DNA of 64,000 nucleotides from Prorocentrum cordatum (GCA_963575745.1 CAUYUJ010015016.1:36450-100449), one strand, 5' to 3'. Positions 1 through 13,784 are shown, counted from the first letter of the stretch. Made by a program: numbers and translations. Notes: generated by a model from the sequence alone, not told the origin.

Positions 1-3000
1 CACACACACACGCACCCACACACACACGCACCCACACACGCGCCCACACGCACCCACACGCACCCGCGCACACCCACACACACCCACACACACCCACACA
101 CACCCACGCACACCCACACACACACCAACGCACACACCAACACACACACACACCAACACAGACACCAACACACGCACACACACCAAGACGCACACGCATC
201 AACACACACCAATACACACACCAACACACACACACCAGCACACACACACCAACACGCACACACGAAAACACGCACGCACCAACACACACACACACCAACA
301 CACACACACCAACACACACACACACCAACACGCACACACGCCAACGCACGCACACCAACACGCACACGCACCAACACACACAAACCAACGCGCACACACC
401 AACACACACGCACCAACACACACACCAACACACACAACACACAAAACACGCACCCCAACGCACACCAACACACACACACCAACATACACACAGGACCACC
501 GCACACAAAACACAACACACACACACACCGTCACACACACCAACACACACGCACCAACGCACACAACCTTCACACACCAAACACGCTCACACCAACCCAC
601 ACACAACACGCACCCACCAACACACACCAAACACACACCACACCAACACACACAACACACCAACACACACGCACACCAGCACACACCAACACACATGCAC
701 TAACACACACACACCAACACACACACCAACACACACTAACACACCAAAACACGCACCAACACACACCAACACACATACACCAACACACACACCAACACGC
801 ACCAACACACACCAACACACACATAGCAACACACACACCAGCACACATGCACACCAACACACGCACCAACACACACCAACACACACACCAACACACACAC
901 TTACACACACCAACCCACACGCACCAACGCACACGCCAACCCACACAACGCACCACCAACACACCACGCACACACACCAACACACGCACCACACACCAAC
1001 GCACGCACGCACCAACACACACGCCAACACACACGCCACGCACACCCACACACCACCAACACACACAACCACACACCAACACACACCAACCACGCACAAC
1101 ACACACACCAACGCACACACGCCACCACACACACACCAACACACACACACCAATGCACACACTAACACACACCAACACACACGCATCAACACACACCAAC
1201 ACACACACACGCCAACACACGCACCAACGCACGCACCAGCACACACACCAATTCACACACACTAACACACACAAGCGCACACACACCAACGCACACACCA
1301 ACGCACACGCACCAACACACGCCAACGCGCACCAACACGCGCCAACACACACCAACGCACGCACGCACCAACGCACACACCAACACACACCAACACACAC
1401 ACCAACACACACACATCAACACACACACACACACCAACACACACACACCAACACACACACACCAACACACACACCAACGCACGCACGCGCCAACACACAC
1501 ACCAACACACACCAACACACGCACCAACACACACACCCACACACACGCACCAACACACGCGCCAACACACACGCCAGCACACACACGCCAACACACACAC
1601 CAACACACACAAACACACGCACCAACACACACGCACCAACACACACACCAACACACACACCAACGCACACACACCAACACACACACCAACACGCACGCAC
1701 CAACGCACTCACCAACACACAAACGCACGCGCCAACACACGCCAACGCACACACCAACACACACGCCAACACACACTCACCAACACGCACACACACACAC
1801 ACCAACACACACACCAACACACACACGCAAACACCAACACACACACCAACACACACACAAACACCAAAACACACGCGCACCAGCACACACACACCAACAC
1901 ACACATCAACGCACACACACCAACGCACGCCTACCAACACGCACACGCACACCAACACACGCACCAACAGACACACCAACACACGCACCAACACGCGCCA
2001 ACACGCACACCAACGCACGCCAACGCACACCAACACACACACCAACACACACACCAACACACACACCAACACGCACGCCACCACGCACACCAACGCACGC
2101 ACACACCAACACACACACCAACACACACCAACACGCACACGAAGACACCAACATACACACACCAACACACACACACACCAACGCGCGCACACACCAACAC
2201 ACACACCAACACACACACACCAACACACACCAACACGCACGCACCAACACACACGCACCAACGCACACGCACCGAACACACATACAAACACCAACACACA
2301 CACCAACGCACATATCAACACACACCAACACACCAAACACACACCCACTAACAAACACACGCACCAACGCACGCAGACACCAACGCACACACGCGCACCA
2401 ACGCACACACCAACGCGCACACCCCAACGCACACGCACCAACACACACACACCAACACACACACACCAACACACACACACCAATGCACACGCCGACACGC
2501 ACACCAACACCCACCAACACGCAACAACACACACCAACGCACACGCCAACACGCACCACCACACACACCAACACACGCGCCAACACACACCAGAACACAC
2601 ACCAACGCACACCAACACATTCACCAACACACACGCCAACACACAGACCAACACACACACACACCAACACACACACCAATGCACACACCAACTGCAACAC
2701 ACACCAACACACACACGCCAACGCACACACGCACCAGCACACACACACCAACACACACACACGCCAACACACACACCAACACGCACGCCAACACGCACAC
2801 GCACCAACGCACACGCACCAACACACACACCAACACGCACGCATACCAACGCGCACACACACCCCAACACACACGCACACACACACCAACACACACACGC
2901 ACCAACACACACACACCAACACACACACTAACACACGCACGCACCAACACACACACGCACCAACGCACACACCAACGCACGCGTCAACACACACACACAC

Positions 3001-4800
3001 ACCAACACACACACCAACGCACACACACCAACACGCACCAACACACACACCAACACACGCACGCACCAACGCACACACCAACACACACGCACCAACACAC
3101 GCACAAACGCACGCGCACCAATGCACCCACACGCACCAGCACACGCACGCACCAACACGCACCAACGCACACGAGCCAACGCGCACACACACGCACCAAC
3201 GCACGCACGCGCCAACACACGCACCAACGCACACACCAACGCACACACACATCAACACACACACACCAACGCACACGCGCCAACGCACACACCAACGCAC
3301 GCACCAACACGCGCACCAACACACACACTAACACACACCAACACACACGCGCACCAACACACACACCAACGCACACGCACCAACGCACACGCGCCAACAC
3401 GCACGCACCAACAAACACACACCAACGCACACACACCAACACGCGCACACACGCCAACGCACGCACGCACCAACGCACACACACCAACGCACACACACAC
3501 ACCAACACACACCAACACACACACCAACACGCACCATCACGCACGCCAGCGCACGCACACCAACACACACACACCAACGCACACACGCGAACACACACAC
3601 ACACACCAACACACGCACACCAACACGCACACACACCAACACACACACCAACGCACACACACACACCAACACACACACCAACACACGCACCAACGCACAC
3701 ACACACACACCAGCGCGCACACACACCAGCACACACACGCACCAACACACACACCAACACACACAAACCAACACACACGCACACCAACACACCAACGCAC
3801 ACACCAAACACACACCCACCAGCACACACACCAACACACACACCAACGCACACGCGCCAACACGCGCGCACACCAACACACACGCACCAACGCACACACA
3901 CTAACACACACCAACGCACACACCAACACACACAGACCAACACGCGCACCAACGCACGCACACCAACACACACACACACCAACACACGCACACACCAACA
4001 CACACACACCAACACACACACCAACACACACCAACACACACACACCAACACACGCACCAACACACACCAACACACGCACCAGCACACACACCAACACACA
4101 CACCAGCACACACACTAACACACACACCAACACACGCACCAACGCACACACGCACCAACACACACACACACCAACGCACACGCACTAACACACACACACA
4201 CCAACACACACCATTACACACCAACACACACAGACACCAACACGCACCAACACACGCACGCCAGCGCACACGCACCAACACACACAAACGCACCAACACA
4301 CCAAGACACCAACACACCAACGCACCAACACACCAACACACCAACGCACCAACACACGCACACCAACGCACCAACGCACGCACAAACACACACCAACACA
4401 CACACCAACACACGCACCAACACACGCACCAACACACACACAAGCACACACACACACACCAACACGCGCACAACACCACACACACCAACACGCACGCGCC
4501 AACGCACGCACCAACGCACACACACGCACACCAACACACACGCACCAACGCGCACCAACGCACACCAACATACACCAACACACACCAACACGCACCAACA
4601 CGCGCACCAACACGCGCCAACACACACCATCACACGCCCCAACACGCACCAACACGCACCCCAACACACACCAACACACACCCCAACACACACCAACACA
4701 CACCCCAACACACACCAACACACACGCGCACACCAACACACGCGCCAACGCACACACGCACCCACGCACGCACCAACACACACACACACCAACACGCACA
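1..4800. repeat. A/C-rich simple repeat, CACACACCAA-type units
   Basis: This block is an almost continuous run of CA dinucleotides interrupted by CCAA or CCAACG at irregular 10-14 bp spacing. The plus strand is almost free of T, so TAA, TAG and TGA cannot form in any plus frame. The minus strand is almost free of A for the same reason. The very long frames here (His/Thr-rich on plus, Cys/Val-rich on minus) follow from composition and are not evidence of genes. No unique sequence was seen inside it. Confidence 0.95.
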
Positions 4801-5445
4801 CACCAACGCAACACACAACACACACACAACACACAACACACACCAACACACGCACCAACACACGCACACCAACACACACACCAACACAAACGCACCACCA
4901 CACCAACACACACCAATACACACAACACACACAACACACAACACGCACAACACACACAACACACACAAACACAGACGCAACACACACAACGCACACACAC
5001 ACACAACACACAACACACACAATACAACACACACAACACAACACACACAACACACACAACACACACAACACACACAACGCACAACACACACAACGCACAC
5101 ACCACACAACACACAACACACACAACACACAACACACAAAACACAGCACACACAACGCACAACACACACAACACACACAACACACAACACACACACAACA
5201 CACACAACACACAACGCACAACACACACAACACGCGCACAACACACAACACACACACAACACACAACACACAACACACACAACACACAACACACACAACA
5301 CACAACACACAACACACACAACACACAAACAACACACACAACACACAACGCACACAACACCACACACAAGACACGCACAACACACACAACACACACAACA
5401 CACACACCATACTCACCACACACAAAACACACAACACACAACACA
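4801..5445. repeat. A/C-rich simple repeat, ACACACAAC-type units
   Basis: The interruption changes from CCAA to CAACA, giving an ACACACAAC unit with a roughly 9-14 bp rhythm. It is a second homogenisation block of the same 7-kb tract and has no coding signal. Confidence 0.9.
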
Positions 5446-6290
5446 CACCAACACACACCAACGCCTACACACCCCCAACACCACACACCCCACGCACGCA
5501 CAACCACACGCCAACCCACACCCCAGCCCCAACCCACACACCAACACACACCACCCCACACCAACACACACCAACCCACACCCACCAACACACACCCCCA
5601 CCACCCACACACCACCACCCCCCCCACCCAAACCCCCACCACCCCCCACACACCCCACGGCCCCCACGACACCCAACCCCACACACCAACACACCCAACC
5701 ACACACACCAACACACACGCACAACACACACACCACACACCACACCCCAACACACACGCTCACACCAACACCACACACCAACCCACCCACAACACCACAC
5801 ACACCAACACACATACACACCAACACACACCACCAACACACCACGCACCAACCCACACCACACCAACACACACAACACACACACGCACCAACACACACAC
5901 ACACCAACACACACCAACACACACCCCAACACACACCAACACACGCACCAACACACATCAACACACACACCAACACACACACACCAACACACCCCAACAC
6001 ACACCAACACACACCCCAACACACGCCAACACACCCCAACACACCAACACAAGCACACCAACACACACACACCAACACACACACGCTAACGCACACACAC
6101 ACCAACACACACACACACCAACACACACACACACACACACACCAACACACACACCAACACACACACCAACACACACACACACCAACACACACACACCAAC
6201 ACACACACACACCAACACACACACACCAACACACACACACACAAACCAAGACACACCAACACTCACACCAACACACACACCAACCCACAC
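5446..6290. repeat. Mixed C-rich and CACACACCAA repeat
   Basis: The first part (about 5460-5760) is richer in C, with CCCCCACC stretches around 5590-5660. From about 5880 the sequence returns to regular CACACACACCAA units. This is low-complexity spacer between two blocks of different unit type. Confidence 0.85.
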
Positions 6291-6641
6291 AACACACACA
6301 ACACACAGACAACACACACAACACACACAACACAACACACACAACACACAACACGCACACAACACACAACACACACAACACACACAACACACAACACACA
6401 CAACACACAACACACAACACACACACAACACACACAACACACAACACACACAACACACAACACACCACACAACACACACCACACAACACACACAACACAC
6501 AACACACACAACACACAACACACAACACACAACACTCACAACACAACGCACAACACACAAACACACAACAACCCAACACACAGCACACACAACACACAAC
6601 ACACACACACACAACACACACACAACAAACACAACACACAA

Positions 6642-6672
<31 letters not shown>

Positions 6673-6985
6673 ACACACACACAACACACAACACACACAC
6701 ACACACCACAACACACACACACACAACACACACAACACAACACACAACACACAACACACAACACAACACACAACACACAACACAACACACAACACACAAC
6801 ACACACTATACACACACAACACACAACACACACACAACACACACAACACACAACACACACAACACACACAACACACACACACCACACACACCACACACAC
6901 AACACACAACACACACAACACACAACACACTCAGCACACAACACACACACACCACACACACACAACACACACACAACACACACGC
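6291..6985. repeat. A/C-rich simple repeat, ACACACAACACAC units
   Basis: A second block of the CAACA-type unit closes the 7-kb tract. It ends in a short self-complementary junction (ACACGCACGTGTGTGTG, about 6978-6997). After that, ordinary GC-rich sequence begins. Confidence 0.9.
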
Positions 6986-6997
6986 ACGTGTGTGTGT

Positions 6998-7727
6998 GCG
7001 CATCTGAACCCCAGTGGCGATGCTCGCGCTGAGACATCTTACAATACATTCTCGGTTGCGGGCGCTCTCGGGCCATACCGCCCAGGAAACGGTGTGTCGT
7101 AAGATGCTTGTGTTTTAGATTCGGTTCGGACGTGCGCCTCCTGTGGGGGCGCACCTTGGCTCGTGTGTCCGTCTGTGCCCCCTGGGGGGGCGACATCCGA
7201 ATCCTGCCCCCGCCAACCATCGATTCTCCTGCGCCGACGACAGGCGGAGGCAGGCCTCAGATCTCGCCACGAATCCGACGAGCTCCGAAGCCTGCCCCCG
7301 CCGCCCATCGAGCTGCCTGCATCTTTCCTCGGCGAGGGCAGGGCTCGGACTTTTCGCCGCCGAGGCCCCGCAGAGGGGCCCCTCCCCCGCGCCAGCCCCC
7401 TCCGTGGGCGCCGCCAGACGGCGGCAGCGGCACCACATCCGTGCGCGTCGTGCCCTCGCCCCTGGGCCCCGACGCGGGGCTCCACGCCGCGGCCGCGCTG
7501 GCGCTGTTCGACCCCCGCCGTCTCCTGTGAGGGATCTCTCACGCCGCGCCCTTCGACGTCGTCCTCTGCCTTCGCCTCCTCCTCCTCCTCCTCCTCCTTC
7601 ATTCCTTCTCATTATACATAACTCCTCCCTGTCGCACCCCGAGGCCGGTCGGAAGGGCGGGCCGGGCGTTTCGCCTGCGATTGATTCACCGATTATGATC
7701 CTGAAGCTTGAACGTTGGCGGTTCTCG
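6998..7727. other. GC-rich spacer without a recognised gene
   Basis: This is unique-looking GC-rich sequence. It holds a short (CTC)n run at 7575-7599 and two diverged copies of a CGACATCCGAATCCTGCCCC-like segment (about 7190 and 7270). CATCTTAC (near 7034) and GTAAGATG (near 7098) form an 8-bp inverted pair. Several overlapping open frames cross it on both strands, but none shows a recognisable domain. Confidence 0.6.
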
Positions 7728-8000
7728 CCTTAGCGCTGCGCACATTTGCGTTAAACATTTGCAAGAGTTTCACGGGTTGAGGGCGGATGGTTTTTAAAAT
7801 TTGTCTCTTAGCCTTAGCGCCGCGCGCACTCGTTTTGCTTATTTGCAAGAGTTTTGCGCGTTGAGGGCGGCTGATTTCAAAATGTGGCTCTCGCCTTAGC
7901 GCCGCGCGCAGTCGTCTTAAACATTTGCAAGAGTTTCACGGATTCCTCTCGCATTAGCGCCACGCGCACTTGTCTTAAATATTTACAAGAGTTCAATGGT
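7728..8000. repeat. Tandem repeat, about four diverged copies
   Basis: Four diverged units start with CTCGCCTTAGCGC or CTCGCATTAGCGC and continue with TTAAACATTTGCAAGAGTTT. Units begin near 7728, 7808, 7888 and 7946, with spacing from about 58 to 80 bp. From 8000 to 8340 there are looser echoes (CCAGAAAT and TGTTTTGGCCCG), so the array may extend in degraded form. Confidence 0.75.
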
Positions 8001-8470
8001 TCCCATGGTCAACGTGCCAGAAATAATGTTTTCGACGGGCTCAGGATTATGAGGGCGCCGCAGTTACGTTGATTCGCGATGTTGAAGCCCAAGGAACGGT
8101 GTTCTGGCCCAATTCCGGATCGTCAAGACGCACCAGAAATGTTGCTTCGTGGCGTTCAGTTCTGAGAATAGTGTTTTGGCCCGCTTCAGGGTCTTCGAAC
8201 GGTTGTCTCCCAGCGAGGCAGTTCCCTTACTTGAAATGAATGTTTGTAGGGGCCTGTGAAAGGGGAAATTGGAGGGAGGGTTTATTCCAGCATCGTTGAT
8301 ACATCGTCTCGGAAGGAACGACTTGTGGCGTTCCAGAAATGGCCTTGCCGTCGAGGATCGAAGGGGTGTGCGTCGGAGGGAGGCGGGAGGAGGCGGAAGG
8401 AGGCGGCAGTAAAACGGGGCGGCTTCGCCGCGGAAGCCGGCGGAAGTATCGCCTACATCTACACGTGGGA

Positions 8471-8646
8471 GTGACCCTTCGCCGGAGTGACCTTTGGTGC
8501 GGGCTCACTGGGTCCCCTCGATCGTGGAGCGCGATGCGACAGTGGCTGCTTACGCGCTTTGGTTTGGCCACTTTGCGCCCCCATCCGCGCACGAAAGGTC
8601 ATTCTTGTCTAGGTTCACCCTGGCGTGTAGCCGAAAGTAAAAATCG
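8471..8646. repeat. Dispersed repeat R1, copy 1
   Basis: This segment matches 60692-60886 in the same order. Shared blocks include GTGACC-TTCGCC-GAGTGA, TTGGTGCGGGC, GCGATGCG and CTTGCGTGTAGCCGA (copy 2; GGCGTGTAGCCGA here). It looks like an old interspersed element of about 180 bp. No terminal repeats or coding capacity were seen. Confidence 0.7.
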
Positions 8647-8649
8647 GTT

Positions 8650-9170
8650 TCCCAAGAGACACGCGTTTTACAGACACACCTTGGCAGTTGCCCCGAAATA
8701 TGAAATGTTGGCCGCTTGTTCTCAGCATGTTGTATTTCTGGCTGCAGTTTCAGCTCGAAGAGGTTTGGATGTGGCCTGAGGGGCCGCCCTGGACTCAATC
8801 TTTCTGCGGCACTTTTCGAGCTGGATCGATCTTCGAGGGTCTTGGGTCCGGGTCCTGAAACAAAGCAAACCCGTCCAAGCCTCGACTACGTACGATTGTT
8901 ACCTTACCCATGGGGGAGGGCGGGGGGGCTTGGACTGGGTGGCGACAAGTGCTTGCCAGAGGAAATTCGCCAGGCCATGTGCAGGTGTGAGCATCGCGAG
9001 GCAGGTGAACTGGAGGAGGGGTCCAGCACAAATGCTGAGGCGTCTATAGGCAAGATACAGCAGGTACGGGCTCGCGGGGGGATGTTTTGTTTGGCCCGAG
9101 CCCCGAGCGCAGCCGTTGTCGTGCCCATTTCCTTCCAGCTCTTTCGCCCCCGCTAGTTTCCCGCTGTGCG
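8650..9170 (+). other. Spacer with a possible small exon
   Basis: Most of this stretch is unassigned. Around 8935-9062 one plus frame reads like ordinary protein (KCLPEEIRQAMCRCEHRE followed by an acidic segment) and ends at CAGGTACGG, which resembles a GT splice donor. No domain, upstream exon or downstream exon was identified. It could equally be a chance frame. Confidence 0.2.
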
Positions 9171-9175
9171 TTGCG

Positions 9176-10257
9176 TTCCTGCCCACTTGGCGCCACGAAA
9201 CGTGTGAGGGGATTGCCGAATTCGGGTGCGGGTACGCCATGCGGACCGCTTGTGCCTTCGGTGGAGTTCCCTACGGGACCACTAAGAGTGCGAGGGGTGC
9301 GCCGAATCGGGTGCGGGTGCGGCATGCGGACTGTGGTGTTGGGGCCTCCGGTGGAGCTCTTTGTCGGGCCACGAAGTGTGCCGAATCGGGTGCGGGTACG
9401 CCATGCGGACCCTGCCGCGGGGGCCTTCGGTGGAGCTCCTTACGGGGCCCGGAAGCGTGTGAGGGGTATGCCGAGTCAGCTGGGGGTACACTTTACGGAC
9501 ATTGCCGCAGGGGCCTTCGGGCGGGTTGTGCCGCATCGGGTGCGGGTGCGCCACGCAGACTGTGCTGCTGGGGCCACGAAACGTAAGAGGGGTGTGCCGA
9601 ATCGGATGCGGGTTACGTCATGCGGACTGTGCCGCCTGGGCCTTCGGCGGAGCTACCTATGGCCCTAGAGGGATGTGCCGAATTGGGTGTGGGTATGCCA
9701 TGCGGACTGTGCCACTGGGGCCTTCGGTGGAGCTCCCTGTGGTGCCACGAAACGTGTGAGGGACGTGCTGAATCGGGTGCGGGTGCGGCATGCGGACTTT
9801 GCCGCTTTGGCCTCTGGTGGTGCTCTCTATGGGGCCACGAAGCGTGTGAGTGGTTTGTGCCGAATCGGGTGCGGATGCGCCATGCGGACTGTGCCACTGG
9901 GGTCTTCGGAGGAGCTCCCTATGGGGCCACGAGACATGTGAGGGCTGTGCCGAGTCGGTTGGGGGTAGGCCATGCGGACTGTGCCACCGGGGCTTCCGGT
10001 GGAGCTCTCTGGAGCCAAGAAGCGTGTGGTGAGAGGTGTGTGGGATCGGGTGCGGGTATGCCGTGCGGGCTGTGCCGCTGGGGCCTTCGGTGTAGCTCCC
10101 TATAGGGGCCATGAAGCGTGTGAGGGGTGTGCCGAATCGGGTGCGGGTGCGCCATGCGGACTGTGCCGCTTGGGCCTTCGGTGGAGCTTCTAATGAGGCC
10201 ACGAAGCCTGCGAGGGGTGTGCCGGCATGGGTGCGGTGCCGCCATGCGAACGCAGCC
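9176..10257. repeat. Satellite array, ~90-bp unit, about 12 copies
   Basis: Each unit carries GGGCCACGAAGCGTGTGAGG, then GTGCCGAATCGGGTGCGGGT, CATGCGGACTGTGCCGC and GGGCCTTCGGTGGAGCTCCC. Spacing between repeats of the CACGAA block is roughly 88-93 bp, which is not a fixed multiple of three. Each copy therefore shifts the reading frame relative to the last. That argues against a coding role despite open frames on both strands. Confidence 0.9.
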
Positions 10258-10550
10258 GAAATGTGTGCGTTGATGCTGGTCATGGTCATGACGATGAGGA
10301 GATGCGGAGGGCAGAGGCAGGGACTGGGGGAGGGAGGAGGGGAAGTGGGCAGCGGGAGTGTAAAGGACGCGGGGCGCTGTTCATTCAAAGAGAGGAACCA
10401 CAGCAGTAGCCGTCGTGTCCGGCGGTCTCCAGAAGATTTGAGACGCCTCCGACGACCCCAGACGTCTCCATACACTCGGACCCGTCGATGCTCGAACCTC
10501 TATCCTCGATCCGTGTCATCGTTGTCGCGCTCGTTGTTGTCGTCGTCTTT
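10258..10550. other. Spacer between satellite and triplet array
   Basis: This GC-rich sequence contains a purine-rich stretch (about 10300-10370) and no recognised gene or repeat. Confidence 0.5.
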
Positions 10551-10615
10551 TTTTGCCGTCCGTTGCTATCGTCCGTCGTCGTCGTCGCAGTCGCCGTCGT
10601 CGCCGCGGTCGTCGC

Positions 10616-10671
<56 letters not shown>

Positions 10672-11016
10672 GCAGCCGCGGCCGCTCCGCCTCTCCGCGC
10701 GAGGCGGCCCCGCGCCGCAGCCGGCTATCCTCGCCGGCTGCGCGGCCGTGGCGCGCCCCCCAGCCGCGCCGCCCGTCTCGCCGCCGCCGACGACCTTGCC
10801 GCCGCCGCGGCGACGGCGACGACGTCGTTCGTCGTTGGTCGTCGACGGTCGGCGTCGTCATCGCCGGTCGTCGGCCGTCGCAGGTCGCTGTTGATGGTCG
10901 TCGTCGTCGTCGTCGTCGCTGGACCTCTTCGTCGGTCGCTGTCGTCGTCGTCGTCGTCGTCGTCGCTGGACCTCTTCGTCGGTCGTTGTCGTCGTCGTCG
11001 TCGGCGTCGTCGTCGC
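10551..11016. repeat. GTC/CGC triplet-repeat region
   Basis: Runs of GTC, GCC and CGT with short interruptions give Arg-rich, Ser-rich, Val-rich or Asp-rich frames depending on phase. These frames are compositional. The array abuts a possible relict spliced leader and the start of a LINE fragment. Confidence 0.9.
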
Positions 11017-11037
11017 CGACGACCATTTCGTCTCAAG
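11017..11037 (+). other. Possible relict dinoflagellate spliced leader
   Basis: CCATTTCGTCTCAAG matches 13 of the last 15 bases of the dinoflagellate spliced leader (CCATTTTGGCTCAAG), but the 5' six bases do not match well. Its position between a triplet array and a LINE ORF1 remnant mirrors the two clearer cases at 29014 and 54658. On its own it is weak evidence. Confidence 0.4.
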
Positions 11038-11253
11038 CTCACCCAGGTTTCCTTCTCGCACGTCCGTTTTCGCATTGCCGCACATGTTGTCGCACCCGAC
11101 GTATCCTTTCAGGTCTCAGGTCTCGTGTTCGCTGGGGCTCCCCCAGCACCCGCTGCCGCCTATGCCCCCGCCGCTGCGTCCTCATCCGCTCCGGGAGCAC
11201 ATGTGCATGTTGCTGCTGCTGCCGCGGCAGATGTCCACCAGGGAGGAGGAGTC

Positions 11254-12320
11254 ATGCCGGACGGGAAGAAGGCGCGCGTGGGAAACCCTCGTCCTATGGC
11301 AGTTGATGAACATGTCGACACTGACTTAGAACCTGTGGAGCTCGTGCAGCCTGGGGCCATGGCCGTGGCGATGCGGGCTCCCGCGGCGCTACCAGAGGGC
11401 TCAGAACCAGGAGAGGCTCGTCTGTTTCATACTTCCACTACTGATTTCAGATCTATCATGGCCACCTCTTTCGTTCTTCTCGAGACGAAAATTGACAAGT
11501 GCATCCAGAAGGTCAACAAACCGAAAATAATTTCACTGAGTTTCGGAAGAAATTCACCGCTCTCCAGGCTCGCGTTGGAATTCTTGAGAATGGAGGTGTA
11601 GGAGGGGGCCCCGGCCCGGCTGGAGGCGCCCACGCGGGTGCCCCCGAGAGTCGTGCTGGCTCGGGCAATGCCCCACCCATTTCTAGACTGCCTGTGAACA
11701 ACCGTCAGACCCTGTACATAGGAGGTTATAAGTACACGGAAGGAGTTGATATTGCGAACGATACGAAGCATATTCTCGAGGAGTGACATATTTTGGGCGT
11801 GAGGAAGGCCTTTGCCGTCGGGTCTTACGCAGATCGTGCCAAAGTGGAGTTTGAGTGTGCTCAAAGGATGTGGGACTGTCATGTGAAGATGAAGCGTAAG
11901 ACACTTTCTTCTCTCCTGGCGAAGGGCACTCGCCCACACTGCGCTTTGCATCCCAAGCGCTGCTTGCTGTGGCACACCATGTACAAGTATCCAGAGGAGC
12001 TGCAGTGTCATAACCGCGCGTCTCATGCCAAAGCCCTGCTGCGCCAAGCCATTATGACGAAGTGGCCTCAGGTCTCGGAAGCGGAGTCCATGACCATGAT
12101 GGACGCAACGAAGGATATGGGCTCGGTGGCATTCTTGCGCAATATGTTGCCCGAGGATGTCATGCCTAGGAGCCCGCTGAAACTATATATGCGCAGTTTC
12201 CCTGCCTACAGCCTGAAAGTAGCACCTGGTGCTCAGGAGTTTATCGCGCATTACCGTCTCAACCTGGACCAGCAGCAGCAGCTCGCGAGCATCAGCGACC
12301 CTCCATGGCGAGGGGAATGA
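11254..12320 (+). pseudogene. LINE ORF1-like protein, frameshifted and interrupted
   Basis: A first frame starts at ATG 11254 (MPDGKKARVGNPRPM) and includes a helical stretch (LETKIDKCIQKVN). It then shifts frame near 11520 into TEFRKKFTALQARVGILE, a coiled-coil-like segment followed by a Gly/Ala/Pro linker. A later part (RQTLYIGGYKYTEG to AKVEFECAQRMWD, about 11700-11880) resembles the RRM-like fold found in LINE ORF1 proteins. An in-frame stop lies at about 11784, after which reading continues to 12318. Such proteins bind element RNA. This copy is broken. The domain call is by general resemblance. Confidence 0.55.
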
Positions 12321-12379
12321 CTATACAGAGCAGCTGCTGACTTCCATCCAGCGACGGCGCTGTAATTTTGATTTGGAAC

Positions 12380-13036
12380 TGTCGGGGAGTTCCACTTCGG
12401 AGTGCCGTGCGGCGGTTGGCCCACATGGAAGAGGAGTTCCATTGGGACGTCACTTGCATCCAAGAATTGACAAGAAAAAGATCTCGGGCCATTCTGTGTT
12501 TCTTGGGTCTTCCATGCGGGGCCGGACATGGCGACCAGCGGTCATAGTGCATAACTCTCTGAATTCGTGCATCTCGGCCGACCCCGTGCGACAGGGGAAT
12601 AGCTTAGCCTTGGGACTACTCGCACCTCGTGGGGGATTACTTTGGGTAGTTCGTGCCCACTTTGACGCCGACTCGAATCATCATGCAGCGTATTTTCCAG
12701 GACCTGGAAGACTGCGAGAGACTTCTGATGATGCGACTATCAACTTACATGCCATTGCTGTGCGTGGACGCCGACGCTTCCTTCGACTCGGATCGAGCAC
12801 CGTCAACCGCGATAGGGCCTTACACTGCCGGCATCACTTCTTGGACGTCAGACGGTTTCAAAGAGCTGGTGGTCGGGGGCAACTTCATCTTGAGCACTGC
12901 GTGGAGCGAGCCGATGATGGGCAGTTGTACGTGCTTCTATGACGGGAAGTATGAGCCACGGCAGATCGACTTCGTCGGGGTCTGGGGCCAGTTCGCCAGA
13001 GGATCCTGCGACTGCCAGCCACGCCAGTGCGAGTGA
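12380..13036 (+). pseudogene. LINE apurinic-like endonuclease (EEP) remnant
   Basis: Pieces of an exonuclease/endonuclease/phosphatase domain appear in several frames. HMEEEFHWDVTCIQEL resembles the catalytic-Glu motif, AHFDADSNHHAAYF the central strand, and GKYEPRQIDFVGVWG the C-terminal segment where a catalytic His region normally follows. In LINEs this domain nicks target DNA to prime reverse transcription. Frameshifts and stops mean it cannot make an active enzyme. Confidence 0.55.
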
Positions 13037-13454
13037 TCAAAGGCCGCTTGTCTTTCGTTTTTTCTCAGCTTGCAAGCCTCGCCCTGTGCTTGTGCCTAGT
13101 ATCGCCTGTGCTTTTAAGACCAAGCCTGTCGGCTGGGAGCTTCGCGATTTCTCGGGTGCCAGACTTGTCGACGAGAAGATGGGGGTACCCGCTCAAGCGA
13201 AGCCTTGTTGCAACCTCAGTAATGTGCGTTTCCGCTTGTGCAACGACGGGCGCTTTAAGACATATTCCAAGTCTCGCGCCGACGGTGCAGGGGGCCTTGG
13301 CCACCATGTAACTCGAGAGGCCCCGCGGCCTGAGTCGATCAAATTATCCGTAGTTGTCGCGCGGCCAACATTGATCCAAATCGATCCAGTTACCTTGGGG
13401 GGCCAGGCATGCGAATAATGGCGCAGAGCTCACGGGGGCGATTGAGATGGGCCT

Positions 13455-13784
13455 GTGGCTGCTCGGACAGAACTTGCCGAGCGGCATGATCGCCGCCCCG
13501 CAGGACACCCGCTGGGGTTCGTTTTCGATTCAACGTGCGTCCTGGGGGTCCTAGAGAACAAGTTCTGGCCCAAAAACACCGTCATCTTGTCGTTATTGGT
13601 CGGATTCGTCTGGGCCCAGGTCGAGAAGCAGTTTCCCGCTTCCTACGCTTGGATTCAGGGGCACCCCGGGAGTCGTGGCAATGCTGTCGCGGGCCATCTG
13701 GCTGAGGAGGGAGGCAAAAACACCGTGGGGCCCCTGGGCCCCTGCCGTTGGGAGGATGAGATCCTGTGGTATTCCGTTTCTTGA
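13455..13784 (+). pseudogene. RNase H-like remnant of a LINE
   Basis: The frame contains KNTVILSLLVGFVWAQVE and YAWIQGHPGSRGNAVAGHL. The second matches the C-terminal RNase H pattern (W-x-x-GH-x-G-x-x-GN-x-x-A). Only the last third of a domain is present, and the expected RT upstream is missing. The fragment probably belongs to the same decayed element as the nuclease remnant. Confidence 0.5.

Noticed and set aside
847-4188. Very long His/Thr/Asn/Pro-rich frames on plus and Cys/Val/Trp-rich frames on minus in the CA tract.
   Set aside because: The strands lack T or A almost completely, so stop codons cannot occur. Frames overlap in all phases and follow the repeat unit.
9176-10257. CRISPR-like array (also considered for the satellites at 34-44 kb).
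   Set aside because: There are no unique spacers between short identical repeats. The whole unit is repeated and diverged. The genome is eukaryotic.
9044-10475. Possible repeat protein encoded by the ~90-bp satellite.
   Set aside because: Unit length varies and is not a fixed multiple of three, so the frame changes between copies. Both strands are equally open.
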